DNA from: Bacteroidales bacterium
GTDB lineage: Bacteria; Bacteroidota; Bacteroidia; Bacteroidales; UBA932
DNA: 64,000 nucleotides
Direction of reading: 5' to 3'
NCBI GenBank assembly: GCA_024691765.1
Contig: JAILNI010000041.1
Coordinates: 62,001 to 126,000, forward strand
Positions 7,636 to 16,551 of the stretch are shown in pieces. Both the position numbers and the translations under genes were made by a program. Numbering within the stretch: position 1 is the stretch's first letter; each line of letters opens with the position of its first letter. Below the pieces are notes generated by a model, which was not told the origin of the DNA, did not search any database, and saw only the letters and a list, made by a program, of their open reading frames with translations.

Positions 7636-7712
7636 AAAACCGCCCGACTGGTGAACAATCGAACGGCTTTATAGATTCCCGTATGAAACTACTCCGCTGG
7701 TGTACAGCGAGT
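7636..7712 (-). ncRNA. Structured RNA upstream of DUF3800, ending in a strong hairpin
   Basis: Reading the minus strand, AAAGCCGTTCGATTG (7670-7656), loop TTCAC, and CAGTCGGGCGGTTTT (7650-7636) pair over 15 positions. Several pairs are G-U, which are only possible in a minus-strand transcript. A second hairpin (CTCGCTG/CAGCGGAG, about 7711-7692) lies 5' of it. The element begins just after a -7 box and ends 8 bp before the DUF3800 ATG at 7627. DUF3800-associated structured RNA motifs are known from comparative genomics of intergenic regions; which class this would be cannot be told here. Confidence 0.65.
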
Positions 7713-7716
7713 ACCA

Positions 7717-7724
7717 CAAATATA
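7717..7724 (-). promoter_or_regulatory. -7 box for the DUF3800-upstream RNA
   Basis: The minus-strand reading is TATATTTG, an exact TAnnTTTG match placed just before the RNA fold. No convincing -33 box is seen. Confidence 0.55.
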
Positions 7725-7857
7725 GCATGAATTAATGAGAATAGGAAGTTTATTATCGTTTTCTGAATCGACGGCTATCGAGTATGCCACCGGACGCGGT
7801 CTGCGGCCTGTGGATAACTTTGTTAATTAAATTTTTTAATTTTTCCGAGGGGAACTC

Positions 7858-7888
7858 TTGCGCGTGTGCGAAAGAATGGGTACCTTTG
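7858..7888 (+). promoter_or_regulatory. Promoter of the small-peptide/lipoprotein operon
   Basis: TTG (7858-7860), 20 bp, then TACCTTTG (7881-7888). The predicted leader to the first ATG (7998) is about 100 nt and contains a small hairpin AATTG/CAATT (about 7909-7926). The rest of the gap 7725-7997 shows nothing recognisable. Confidence 0.65.
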
Positions 7889-7997
7889 TGGCTCAAAGTA
7901 GTAGTGTTAATTGTGTCAAAGCAATTCAATAAGTGCGACTCCTGTCCTTATGGGCGGGCTTAATGCGTTGAAATAAAGTAATCATTTCCAACATATC

Positions 7998-8153
7998 ATG
8001 AAAAAAACCTATTTCAAAAAAACAACTTACACCTCACCTGAGGTGGAGCTCCTCGTGGTACGAGGCGGGGAGGTCTTTTGCGGAAGTCCCGTGTACGGTG
8101 ATCCCGGCGAGGCCGGCGGTGAAATCGGCAGCGGTGATACGTACAACCTTTAA
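7998..8153 (+). CDS. 51-residue peptide of unknown function
   Basis: A short ORF starts MKKTYFKKTTYTSPEVELL and continues VVRGGEVFCGSP, with a Gly/Asp-rich end (GDPGEAGGEIGSGDTYNL). It has good coding composition, lies behind a promoter, and ends 12 bp before the lipoprotein ATG, so the two are likely one transcript. Small proteins of this kind (basic start, a PEVEL-like stretch, one Cys, Gly/Asp-rich tail) are common in Bacteroidota near surface-protein loci; their role is unknown to me. No membrane segment is seen. Confidence 0.6.
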   Translation: MKKTYFKKTTYTSPEVELLVVRGGEVFCGSPVYGDPGEAGGEIGSGDTYNL

Positions 8154-8165
8154 TCCATTGCAGCC

Positions 8166-10274
8166 ATGAAGAAATCTTTTAAACTTTTTGTGACTCTGGC
8201 CGCAGCGGCTATAGCTCTCATCGCTTGCTCGAAAGCGGAAATTTCCGCACCTGTGAATCCCGATGAAGACGGTATTCCCGTAATCATTAACACCGGGGCT
8301 CCTGTTACCATGACCATGATGTCCGGAACCACCCCCTACTGGTGTGACGGTGATGCTATCGGCGTAACTAATGGTAGTTCCGATAAACAGAATAAGTTCA
8401 ATGAGTATTCCATCGAGGCAGGATTGACCGCAACGTCTGCTACCTTCAGCGGAAGTGTTGCTTCTACCGGAACGTACTATGCGTACTATCCTTACACATC
8501 CAACGGAGTTACTGCCTCGGGATGTGCAAAGGCAGACATTCCTGCGACCCAGAATCCTACAGCAACCTCTTTTGACGGCAAGGCGGACCTCATGGTTTCA
8601 AAGTCATTCACCGTTTCTACTACGGAGACGACAACCATCAATAACCTTGAGTTCGCAAGACTATGCGCCATCGTGAAGGTGGTTCTTATTGACGGGTCTG
8701 GCACTTATGACCTTTCCGGAGAGCATCCTGCATCAGTATCCCTCACAGCCGCATCAAATCTCGTCGGTCGTGTTTACCTGGATATGGTTAATCAGGAGCT
8801 TGGAGAACTCTATTATGGTCAGTCAGCAACGGTAAACGCAGCATATACTGAAAGTACCAAATATCTCATCAACGGTTCGAACGCGACTTACTTAATAGTT
8901 TATCCACAGACTCTTGCGGCCGGAAGCACTCTTACTGTGGCTGCCGAAACTGAAAATTATGCAATCAGCAAGGAAATAACTGTTCCTGCTGGTGACATTG
9001 ACCTTGTTGGCGGACAGGTTACCACGCTGAACATCACTCTTGCTGATGCCCATATAACGCCGTCTTCTTCTGGCGATCCTCTGCCCTTCGATGATGACAT
9101 GGCGTGGGCGAATAATGGGGCAAGTGATGGTACTACTAATATTGCATCCACTGTCGCATCTGTATCCAGCAGCATGTATTCTTCAGCTGCGTATTTATAC
9201 AAGGGAATTGGAGGAGCGAAATTGGGATCTGGCTCCTATGCAGGTTCAATTACTACCAAAGATCTTGATTTGAGCGGCGCTTTCTACATCGCCATCGAAG
9301 CAGGTCAGTTCAATACTGACACCGGAAGCATCCTGGTTTCAATCGATGATGATGATCCTGTTATTAGTTCAAATGACTTCTCAGACGTCCTATATGCGAA
9401 CGTTTCTGCCGGCACTTATACCAAAAAGTCCAAGGTAACGATTGCTACCAGTTCCAAGCGTGGCCGTATTTATTCTGTAGAGATTGCATCTGGAACATAC
9501 GTCCCGTCTCCGCGCATCAATGTCACTTCTTCCAACCCAATGGCTGTAAGTAATGAAAATGATTTGCACGCAATTGAGTACACTATTAGCAATCCTTCAG
9601 GTGCTTCAATTAGCGCATCTGCTAATGTTGCATGGATTCATGACTTTGATTACAGTGTTGCTGGCGAGGTGTCATTTGAAGTTGATGCTCAAACGGCGGG
9701 AGATCCTGCACGTAGCGGCAATATTACGCTTTCCTATACCGGCGCCGACAACGTAGTGGTCGTAGTCAATCAGGCTGCAGGTGCTGGCGGAGGACCTTCA
9801 TTACAGTACACGTTGACCCCGACAGCCGGTTCAGACAACAGTTATGCGGGCAGTGAAGATATCGTTGTTGACAAAATTACTTGGAATGTTACGGGTAACG
9901 CTACTCTGACTCCATGGCGGTTAGGCGGAAAGAGTATTACCAATACAGACCGGGTCATTTATAGCAAGACCGCCATTTCTGCAAATATTTCCCAAATCGT
10001 CATTACTAATGGAGCCACTAGCGGTAGCATAACAGTTAATTCGATGAAGGTATATGTTTGCAGTACCGCAGCAGGAGCTGCCGCCAGCACACCGACCAAC
10101 GTAGTAGCATCGTTTACGCCCGAGTATGTGGCAAATGATGATGTGACTATTAATAAAGCTGATGATACCAGTTGGGCGAACTGCTATTATAGGATTGTTT
10201 ACAACGTGACCGTCTCTGGTTCCAAGAACAAGTATATAGAGTTCTCCGAAGCTAAATTCTACGGCACTAACTGA
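8166..10274 (+). CDS. Fimbrillin-like/BACON lipoprotein, ending at an in-frame TGA
   Basis: The 702-residue product has a lipoprotein signal (lipobox LIAC, Cys21). Residues about 25-295 resemble fimbrillin/Mfa-like surface proteins (PYWCDGDAIGV, FSGSVASTGTYYAYYPY). A beta-sandwich follows (about 300-440), then a BACON-like domain (about 445-540, INVTSSNPMAVSN to VVVVNQAAG) and another beta-rich module to the end. It is probably surface-exposed or periplasmic. The frame continues without another stop past the TGA at 10272-10274 into the nuclease ORF. The two ORFs probably come from one gene of about 1,190 codons. Confidence 0.8.
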   Translation: MKKSFKLFVTLAAAAIALIACSKAEISAPVNPDEDGIPVIINTGAPVTMTMMSGTTPYWCDGDAIGVTNGSSDKQNKFNEYSIEAGLTATSATFSGSVASTGTYYAYYPYTSNGVTASGCAKADIPATQNPTATSFDGKADLMVSKSFTVSTTETTTINNLEFARLCAIVKVVLIDGSGTYDLSGEHPASVSLTAASNLVGRVYLDMVNQELGELYYGQSATVNAAYTESTKYLINGSNATYLIVYPQTLAAGSTLTVAAETENYAISKEITVPAGDIDLVGGQVTTLNITLADAHITPSSSGDPLPFDDDMAWANNGASDGTTNIASTVASVSSSMYSSAAYLYKGIGGAKLGSGSYAGSITTKDLDLSGAFYIAIEAGQFNTDTGSILVSIDDDDPVISSNDFSDVLYANVSAGTYTKKSKVTIATSSKRGRIYSVEIASGTYVPSPRINVTSSNPMAVSNENDLHAIEYTISNPSGASISASANVAWIHDFDYSVAGEVSFEVDAQTAGDPARSGNITLSYTGADNVVVVVNQAAGAGGGPSLQYTLTPTAGSDNSYAGSEDIVVDKITWNVTGNATLTPWRLGGKSITNTDRVIYSKTAISANISQIVITNGATSGSITVNSMKVYVCSTAAGAAASTPTNVVASFTPEYVANDDVTINKADDTSWANCYYRIVYNVTVSGSKNKYIEFSEAKFYGTN

Positions 10275-10328
10275 AGTTCACCCACTCCGCAGGCGACAGC
10301 TAATGTCGTTACCGGAGGGACCGGCGCA

Positions 10329-11735
10329 GTGAGTTCTGGAGGGGCAACCCTCCAGGGCTCCTACTCGGGAGAAACAGGATCAATCACAGAAACGGGGTTC
10401 TACTACGGAACCACATCCGGTAGCCTTGGCACCAAGGTGATGGCCACCGGTACGTCCTCGCCCTTCAGTAAAGCCATCACAGGGCTGACGCCTAATACCA
10501 CATATTATTATAAGGCATATGTGATCGAGGGAGGTGAAGAGCGGCTTGGCGATGAGGAGTCATTCGACACCAAGGCTGTAGCTACCGCTGACGTCAGCAC
10601 AAATGCTGTCGGAAGTGTAACTCAGACTTCGGCCACCCTGAACGGTTCTTACGAAAACGCTACGGGAACCGTAAGCCGGGTAGGTTTCAAGTGGGGCACC
10701 AATTCGGGCAACCTGGATCAGGATACCTATACCAACGGCAACACGACTCCTTTCAGCAAGTCCCTCACCGGACTCACCGCGGGAACCACGTACTACTTCA
10801 AGGCTTACGTCGTGGAGTATAACGAGAACGCCTCCGGAACGGAGTACCGTTATGGCACTGAGCAGAGCTTCACTACGACGTCTCCCGCCCAGCAGTCCCT
10901 TCCCGGATATCTGGGCTGCTACGAGATGCCTGCTGTGAACGGCATCCTGTCCGGCTCCAGCCAAAGCGGAACTCTTGCGGCGCGCGACGACATCTGGTAC
11001 AGGTACTACACCAATAACAGCAACCGCCAGATTGCGACGCATACCTTCACCCATCCGACATCGGGCAACAAGGTGCGCAATTATACGGTTCTCTACGACG
11101 GAACCAGGTACGCTCCTCTGTGGACCGCACATGTGATGCATTCGTCGATGTGGCCGGATAAAGGCGTGGGGCGCAACGAGAGCTGGACATCGGATCCCGC
11201 CATCGACCTGACACAGCAGTCTGGACTTGACAATGCCAACGGCGTGGGTTACAGCCGCGGCCACCTCGTGGCGTCGAACTACCGCCAGAGTTCGGTCGAG
11301 CAGAACAAGCAGACCTTCTACTACAGCAACCAGGCTCCCCAGTGGCAGAACAGCTTCAACAGCGGAGTGTGGAGTTCCCTTGAAGAAGCCGTGGCCGCCA
11401 ATGCGCCGAGCGGAAGGGATACGCTCTATGTGGTTACCGGCGTGCTCTATGAAGGAAATGTCAGCACCCTGCCTTCCGGAAACCTGAATGTTCCGATTCC
11501 CAGCCACTTCTACAAGTGTCTGATGAAGTGTAGCTTCAATGCCGGCGGCACCATGACTGCGGCAAGCGGCATCGCCTACATCTTCACGAACGAAGCCCAT
11601 GGCGGCAACTACTACGATAACGCCAACGTCACAACGATTGACGCCATCGAGACCAGGGCCGGCTTCGACTTCTTTGCGAGCGTGCCCACGTCGCTGCAGA
11701 ACGCGGCCGAGTCGGTGGCGACGCCCCTCTGGTAG
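10329..11735 (+). CDS. DNA/RNA non-specific endonuclease with FN3-like repeats (probable 3' half of a split gene)
   Basis: Two FN3-like repeats (to about residue 185; each ends in a GLTPNTTYYYKAYV-type strand) precede a NUC1/His-Me finger nuclease domain. Its catalytic motif reads YSRGHLVASN, a variant of DRGHL, with Asn downstream (YYSNQAPQWQNSFN). Such enzymes cut DNA and RNA outside the cytoplasm with a divalent metal. The nominal start is a GTG at 10329 with no signal peptide, and it cuts into the first FN3 repeat, whose beginning (ATANVVTGGTGA) is encoded in the same frame upstream at 10290-10328. So this is probably the C-terminal part of the preceding lipoprotein, separated by one TGA. 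Unless read through or restarted, the nuclease would not be exported. Confidence 0.85.
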   Translation: MSSGGATLQGSYSGETGSITETGFYYGTTSGSLGTKVMATGTSSPFSKAITGLTPNTTYYYKAYVIEGGEERLGDEESFDTKAVATADVSTNAVGSVTQTSATLNGSYENATGTVSRVGFKWGTNSGNLDQDTYTNGNTTPFSKSLTGLTAGTTYYFKAYVVEYNENASGTEYRYGTEQSFTTTSPAQQSLPGYLGCYEMPAVNGILSGSSQSGTLAARDDIWYRYYTNNSNRQIATHTFTHPTSGNKVRNYTVLYDGTRYAPLWTAHVMHSSMWPDKGVGRNESWTSDPAIDLTQQSGLDNANGVGYSRGHLVASNYRQSSVEQNKQTFYYSNQAPQWQNSFNSGVWSSLEEAVAANAPSGRDTLYVVTGVLYEGNVSTLPSGNLNVPIPSHFYKCLMKCSFNAGGTMTAASGIAYIFTNEAHGGNYYDNANVTTIDAIETRAGFDFFASVPTSLQNAAESVATPLW

Positions 11736-11759
11736 CGGTCTTTACGCACCATAACGCTT

Positions 11760-11790
11760 ACGGCCAGCCGGATTTCCGACTGGCCGTTTG
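11760..11790 (+). terminator. Terminator after the nuclease gene
   Basis: ACGGCCAG (11760-11767) and CTGGCCGT (11780-11787) pair perfectly; an inner CGG/CCG extends the stem. A short TTTG follows, which also serves as the next promoter's -33 box. Confidence 0.65.
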
Positions 11791-11819
11791 CTATTGTATA
11801 TGTTTTTGTAGTACCTTTG
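11787..11819 (+). promoter_or_regulatory. Promoter of the Pro/Asp-rich lipoprotein gene
   Basis: TTTG (11787-11790), 21 bp, then TACCTTTG (11812-11819), 20 bp before the ATG at 11840. Confidence 0.7.
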
Positions 11820-11839
11820 TGCTGAGAAATCAAACAACC

Positions 11840-12874
11840 ATGAGATATCTTCGAATTGCCCCGGCCATCCTTCTCTCCGTATTGCTGGCCGCATGCACTC
11901 CTTCCGAAGCGAATCGCTCCGAAAACCCGCAAACACCGCAAGCCCCTGATACGCCGGGGCCGGAAGATCCCGATGACCCGAAAGATCCGGAAAATCCGGA
12001 CGATTCCGAAGGCGCTGAAGCGGGAACCTACGAAATAGATTTCTCTTCGTTTGAATTCGCGAATCAGGAGCCGGTCTCTCTGGTTTCGCAGGATGGAATC
12101 AAAGTGGAGTTCAGCGATGCAAAATGGTTCGACAACGCCCAGTCGGTGCGGGCGTACTCCGGCTCCACCGTCACGGTCAGTTCGGCAAAGGAGATATCTT
12201 CCATAGTGTTGTACTTCGGGAAGGACGATAAGGACAACGCAATCACGGCCGACTGCGGCTCATACGCAGAGCCTCAGTGGACGGGATCTTCAGGAAAGGT
12301 TGTATTTACCATCGACGGCACCAGCGGCCACCGTCGCATCTCGTCGATGACTGTCACACTCAGCGACAAGGATGCGGACAAACAGGAGGGAGATGACCCG
12401 CCGACTCCGGGCGATACCACTCCCGGCACCGACGTGCTGACTGTCTCTTTCACGGGTGTCCGCAGCGGCGGCACCTATTACAAGTGGTCCGACAAGAAGG
12501 GCAGCGAATCTTCCGCGGTTTATGCGGGGGATACCGCCAATTTCCAGGACAAGGCCATACAGATGAACAACAGCGACCATGGTGACTACGGTATCATCAC
12601 CACGGCATCCGGCGGACGGGTCTCGAAGATATCGGTCAAGTGGGATGATAAAAACTACGCCGGCGTGAGCCACACGCTCAACGTCTATGGCAGTAACTCT
12701 GCTTATACCGAAGTTAACGAACTCTATTCGGCCGCCAGCGCCGGAACTCTCCTTGGAACCATAGTCTACGGCAGCGGTACGGAACTTACGGTTACGGGAA
12801 ACTACGCCTTCGTAGGCCTTCGCTCCGACGACAACGCGCTTTACTTCAACGAGATCCGCATAGTCTGGGAATAG
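11840..12874 (+). CDS. Lipoprotein with two beta-sandwich domains, unknown function
   Basis: 344 residues starting MRYLRIAPAILLSVLLAAC, a clear lipobox (LAAC). The ATG at 11840 is preferred to the upstream one at 11819, which lies in the promoter. A Pro/Asp/Glu-rich linker (about 20-55, PEDPDDPKDPENPDD) leads to one beta domain (about 60-180), a second acidic/Pro linker, and a second beta domain (about 200-344) that resembles the last module of the split lipoprotein upstream. It is likely surface-anchored. I do not recognise a catalytic site; binding of glycans or partner proteins is a guess. Confidence 0.75.
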   Translation: MRYLRIAPAILLSVLLAACTPSEANRSENPQTPQAPDTPGPEDPDDPKDPENPDDSEGAEAGTYEIDFSSFEFANQEPVSLVSQDGIKVEFSDAKWFDNAQSVRAYSGSTVTVSSAKEISSIVLYFGKDDKDNAITADCGSYAEPQWTGSSGKVVFTIDGTSGHRRISSMTVTLSDKDADKQEGDDPPTPGDTTPGTDVLTVSFTGVRSGGTYYKWSDKKGSESSAVYAGDTANFQDKAIQMNNSDHGDYGIITTASGGRVSKISVKWDDKNYAGVSHTLNVYGSNSAYTEVNELYSAASAGTLLGTIVYGSGTELTVTGNYAFVGLRSDDNALYFNEIRIVWE

Positions 12875-12911
12875 CCTGGCGCGTAAGTGCCGTTAAATCA
12901 GCTACTTAAGC

Positions 12912-12946
12912 AAAATGCTACCCCCGAAGTCAGGGGGTAGCATTTT
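12912..12946. terminator. Bidirectional terminator between the lipoprotein and pckA
   Basis: AAAATGCTACCCCC (12912-12925), a 7-nt loop, and GGGGGTAGCATTTT (12933-12946) form a perfect 14-bp stem with A/T ends on both strands. It serves the two convergent genes. Confidence 0.9.
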
Positions 12947-13010
12947 AAGTAAATGGTTGACTGATAGCGAGTTGGCCGCCAGGTTGCGTAAGCCGGCGAC
13001 AACTTCGGAA

Positions 13011-14627
13011 CTACAGCTTCGGGCCGGCCTTGACGAGGGCCTTGCCGGCAGCGTTGGTTTCGTACTTCTTGAAGTTCTTGATGAAGCGGCCTGCGAGGTC
13101 CTTCGCCTTCTCTTCCCATTCTTCGGGCTTGGCGTAGGTGTCGCGGGGATCGAGTATGCCGGTATCCACTCCTTCAAGCTTGGTGGGCACTTCGAAGTCG
13201 AAGAACGGGATGTGCTTGGTGGGTGCCTTGTCGATGGCGCCGGAAAGGATGGCGTCGATGATGCCGCGGGTGTCCTTGATGCTGATTCGCTTGCCGGTGC
13301 CGTTCCAGCCGGTGTTCACGAGGTAGGCCTTGGCTCCGCTCTTCTTCATCTTCTTGACGAGCTCCTCGGCGTACTTGGTGGGATGCAGTTCCAGGAAGGC
13401 CTGGCCGAAGCATGCGCTGAAGGTGGGCGTGGGCTCGGTGATGCCGCGCTCGGTACCCGCCAGCTTGGCGGTGAAGCCGCTCAGGAAGTAGTACTTGGTC
13501 TGCTCGGGGGTGAGGATGCTTACCGGGGGCAGCACGCCGAAAGCATCGGCGCTGAGGAAGATAACCTGCTTCGCTGCGGGGCCGTGGCTGTCGGGACGAA
13601 CGATCTTCTCGATGTGGTAGATCGGATAGCTGACGCGGGTGTTCTCGGTGACGCTCTTGTCGTTGAAGTCGATCTTGCCGGCAGCGTCCACAGTGACGTT
13701 CTCCAGAAGGGCGTCGCGACGGATGGCGTTGTAGATGTCGGGTTCGGACTCCTTGTCGAGCTTGATGACCTTTGCGTAGCAGCCGCCTTCGAAGTTGAAC
13801 ACGCCTTTGTTGTCCCAGCCGTGCTCGTCGTCACCGATAAGGAGACGTTTCGGGTCGGTGGAGAGGGTGGTCTTGCCGGTGCCGGACAGGCCGAAGAAGA
13901 TGGCGGTGTTCTCGCCGTTCATATCGGTGTTGGCCGAGCAGTGCATTGCTGCAATGCCCTTGAGAGGCAGGTAGTAGTTCATCATGGAGAACATTCCCTT
14001 CTTCATTTCACCACCGTACCAGGTGTTGAGGATGACCTGCTCGCGGCTGGTCACATTGAAGGCGACGCAGGTGTCGCTCCTGAGACCGAGTTCTGCATAG
14101 TTCTCGACCTTGGCCTTGGAAGCGCAATACACCACGAAGTCGGGCTCCTGGTCGAATTCCTTCTGGTTCTTCGGACGGATGAACATATTGGTGACGAAGT
14201 GGGCCTGCCAGGCGACCTCCATGATGAAACGGACCTTCATGCGGGTGTCGGCGTGGGTGCCGCAGAATCCGTCGACCACGAAGAGGCGCTTGCCGCTGAG
14301 CTGCTTCTGGGCGAGCTTCTTGACGGCCTTCCAGGTGGAGACGCTCATCTTGTGGTTGTCGTTGGGGTAGCCTTCAGTGGTCCACCAGATTTCTCCGGGT
14401 TTGCCTTCCTTGGTGGTGTTGTCGTACACGATGTACTTGTCCTTGGGGGAACGGCCGGTGTAGATTCCGGTCATGACGTTGATGGCTCCGAGTTCGGTCA
14501 CCTGGCCCTTGTCGTAGCCTTCCAGTCCGGGTTTGGTCTCTTCGTTGTAGAGAACCTCATAGGTGGGGTTGTAAAGGATTTCCTTTACGCCGCTGATGCC
14601 ATACTTGGCGAGAGCTTTTTTATCCAT
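13011..14627 (-). CDS. pckA: Phosphoenolpyruvate carboxykinase (ATP)
   Basis: PckA interconverts oxaloacetate + ATP and PEP + CO2 + ADP in the cytoplasm. In fermentative Bacteroidales it often runs toward oxaloacetate, feeding fumarate/succinate formation. The 538-residue length is typical of the ATP-type enzyme. Visible motifs: [13 protein letters not shown], the P-loop [11 protein letters not shown], the following [16 protein letters not shown] kinase-2 region, and RISIKDTR near the C-terminus. It is monocistronic, with a -7 box TATCTTTG (14671-14664, minus strand) 37 bp before the ATG and a shared terminator at its 3' end. The long open frame on the opposite strand is a shadow of its high-GC codons. 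Confidence 0.97.
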   Translation of the reverse strand: MDKKALAKYGISGVKEILYNPTYEVLYNEETKPGLEGYDKGQVTELGAINVMTGIYTGRSPKDKYIVYDNTTKEGKPGEIWWTTEGYPNDNHKMSVSTWKAVKKLAQKQLSGKRLFVVDGFCGTHADTRMKVRFIMEVAWQAHFVTNMFIRPKNQKEFDQEPDFVVYCASKAKVENYAELGLRSDTCVAFNVTSREQVILNTWYGGEMKKGMFSMMNYYLPLKGIAAMHCSANTDMNGENTAIFFGLSGTGKTTLSTDPKRLLIGDDEHGWDNKGVFNFEGGCYAKVIKLDKESEPDIYNAIRRDALLENVTVDAAGKIDFNDKSVTENTRVSYPIYHIEKIVRPDSHGPAAKQVIFLSADAFGVLPPVSILTPEQTKYYFLSGFTAKLAGTERGITEPTPTFSACFGQAFLELHPTKYAEELVKKMKKSGAKAYLVNTGWNGTGKRISIKDTRGIIDAILSGAIDKAPTKHIPFFDFEVPTKLEGVDTGILDPRDTYAKPEEWEEKAKDLAGRFIKNFKKYETNAAGKALVKAGPKL

Positions 14628-14663
14628 ATATAAGATAGGTTTTGTTATTTGTCTTACATCTCA

Positions 14664-14691
14664 CAAAGATAGCATTTTTTTAGTAATTTTG
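14664..14691. promoter_or_regulatory. Divergent promoters of pckA and recQ
   Basis: The minus strand has TATCTTTG (14671-14664) for pckA; the plus strand has TAATTTTG (14684-14691), 6 bp before the recQ ATG. The -33 regions overlap, so the two promoters probably compete. Confidence 0.6.
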
Positions 14692-14697
14692 TATGGC

Positions 14698-16551
14698 ATG
14701 CAAGAGGCTCTCGACATATTGAGAAGGGTGTGGGGTTACGACTCCTTCCGGCCCATGCAGGAGGAGATCATCGTTTCCGCAATGGAGGGCCGAGACACCC
14801 TCGCCATACTGCCCACGGGCGGAGGCAAGAGCGTCTGTTTCCAGGTTCCGGCCCTGCTCTCAGAAGGTACCGCCCTCGTGGTAACTCCGCTTATCGCCCT
14901 CATGAAGGACCAGGTGCAGAATCTCGAGGCCCGCGGCATAAGGGCCATAGCGGTTCATGCGGGTATGTCGCACCATCAGGTGGACCTTGCCCTGAACAAC
15001 GCCGCCTATGGAGGCTGCAAATTCCTCTACGTCTCGCCTGAGCGTCTCGGAACGAGCCTTTTCCGCAGTTATCTGGAAGTGCTGGACATAAGCTTCATAG
15101 TTGTGGACGAGGCCCACTGCATCTCCCAGTGGGGTTACGACTTCCGGCCGGACTATCTGCGTATAGGAGAGCTTCGCCAGACTGTGCATGCCCCGATAAT
15201 AGCCCTTACCGCCACGGCCACCCCAGAGGTCGCCGACGACATAATGGAAAAGCTCGGTTTCGCAGCGCAGAACCTCCTGAAATCCGGCTTCGAACGGCCT
15301 AACCTCAGCTATATAGTGCGTGAAACCGAAGACAAGCAGGGGCAGCTGCTGGATATATGCAGGGGGGTGCAGGGTTCGGGCATAGTGTACATGCGCAGCC
15401 GCAGCCGCTGTGAAGAGACGGCCGCTTTCCTCAAGTCCGAGGGCGTCAGCGCATCGTTCTACCATGCCGGCCTGGAGGCACTTACCCGCAGCCGGCGTCA
15501 GTCTGCCTGGAAATCGGGGGAGACAAGGGTGATGGTGTGCACGAACGCCTTCGGGATGGGAATAGACAAGCCGGACGTGCGCTTCGTGGTGCACTGCGAC
15601 CTTCCCCCTTCGCACGAAGCCTACTTCCAGGAGGCGGGCAGGGCCGGACGCGACGGCAAGCCATCCTACGCGGTGCTTCTGTGGAACAGCGGCGACATCC
15701 GCCGGGCGCATCAGCTGGAATCGCTTTCCTTCCCGAGCCTTGAGTACATTGCCGACATCTACCAGAAACTCCATGTCTTCTACCAGATACCCTACGACCA
15801 GGGAGAGGGGAGGCAGCTCCGTTTCAGCGCGGAGGAGTTCTGCCGGGATTTCGGCCTTTCGCGGCCACAGGTGCTCAACGCCCTTCACTATCTCGAGCGT
15901 TCCGGCCATATCAGTTTCACCGAAGGGGCGGATATATCCACCCAGGTGAAGATAGTTCTGCCGCGCAAGGAACTATACGACCTTAAGCTGCCCGAGCCCG
16001 CGATGGAAGAACTGCTTGAGCATCTCATGCGGGGATATGTTGGGATATTCGATTTCCCCATTTACATACGCGACGAGGCTCTCGCGTCCAGAATGGGGAT
16101 GGGCGTTCCTGCTTTCCACCAGCTGCTCTACCGGCTTTCGCTGGAGCACGTGATACGCTACATCCCCGGCGAGACGACCGACGTGATACTGCTTCACCAC
16201 GGGCACCTCGCTCCCGGCAACCTGGACCTCCGCGAAGCGGACTACCTTCGACTCAGGGAGATGTCGGCGGCCCGGACGGAGGCGATGGTATCTTTCGTTT
16301 CGGAAGACTCGGAGTGCCGTTCCCGCACCCTTCTGCGCTATTTCGGACAGGAGGAGACTTCCGACTGCGGGAGCTGCGACGTGTGCAGGGCGCGCCGTCA
16401 TGAAGAGAGCACGCGCGCGCGTTTGAAAGAATGGATGGAGAATCATCCCGGGGCGACTGTGACCGAGGTGAGCGCGTTCTGCTCGAATCCGGCCAACCGG
16501 CTGAGCCCCAGGGCAATGGAAATATACAGGGAAATACTCGATGAAGGTTAA
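14698..16551 (+). CDS. recQ: ATP-dependent DNA helicase RecQ
   Basis: RecQ is a 3'-5' helicase in recombination and fork repair. This 617-residue version has Walker A PTGGGKS (about residues 37-43), the DEAH box in VVDEAHCISQWGYDFRPDY, helicase motif VI QEAGRAGRDG, and the four-Cys zinc site ending CGSCDVC (about 558-563). A winged-helix-like segment lies between; the C-terminus is short, and no clear HRDC domain is seen. The ATG at 14698 is preferred to upstream in-frame codons because the -7 box ends at 14691. The stop lies inside the next gene (11-bp overlap). Confidence 0.95.
   Translation: MQEALDILRRVWGYDSFRPMQEEIIVSAMEGRDTLAILPTGGGKSVCFQVPALLSEGTALVVTPLIALMKDQVQNLEARGIRAIAVHAGMSHHQVDLALNNAAYGGCKFLYVSPERLGTSLFRSYLEVLDISFIVVDEAHCISQWGYDFRPDYLRIGELRQTVHAPIIALTATATPEVADDIMEKLGFAAQNLLKSGFERPNLSYIVRETEDKQGQLLDICRGVQGSGIVYMRSRSRCEETAAFLKSEGVSASFYHAGLEALTRSRRQSAWKSGETRVMVCTNAFGMGIDKPDVRFVVHCDLPPSHEAYFQEAGRAGRDGKPSYAVLLWNSGDIRRAHQLESLSFPSLEYIADIYQKLHVFYQIPYDQGEGRQLRFSAEEFCRDFGLSRPQVLNALHYLERSGHISFTEGADISTQVKIVLPRKELYDLKLPEPAMEELLEHLMRGYVGIFDFPIYIRDEALASRMGMGVPAFHQLLYRLSLEHVIRYIPGETTDVILLHHGHLAPGNLDLREADYLRLREMSAARTEAMVSFVSEDSECRSRTLLRYFGQEETSDCGSCDVCRARRHEESTRARLKEWMENHPGATVTEVSAFCSNPANRLSPRAMEIYREILDEG

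Noticed and set aside
10272..10274. TGA read as Trp (alternative code) or selenocysteine
   Set aside because: Other genes in the window end at TGA (e.g. recG, surE region genes), so TGA is a stop; no SECIS-like element or selenoprotein gene is seen. A mutation or error is simpler.
12915..14633. Long open frame of 572 codons on the plus strand opposite pckA
   Set aside because: It mirrors the high-GC pckA codons; composition is Val/Gly/Ala/Leu biased with no domain, and pckA is certain. The same holds for long frames opposite tamB (20686-22881, 22906-23997), rny (48264-49826) and mtaB.
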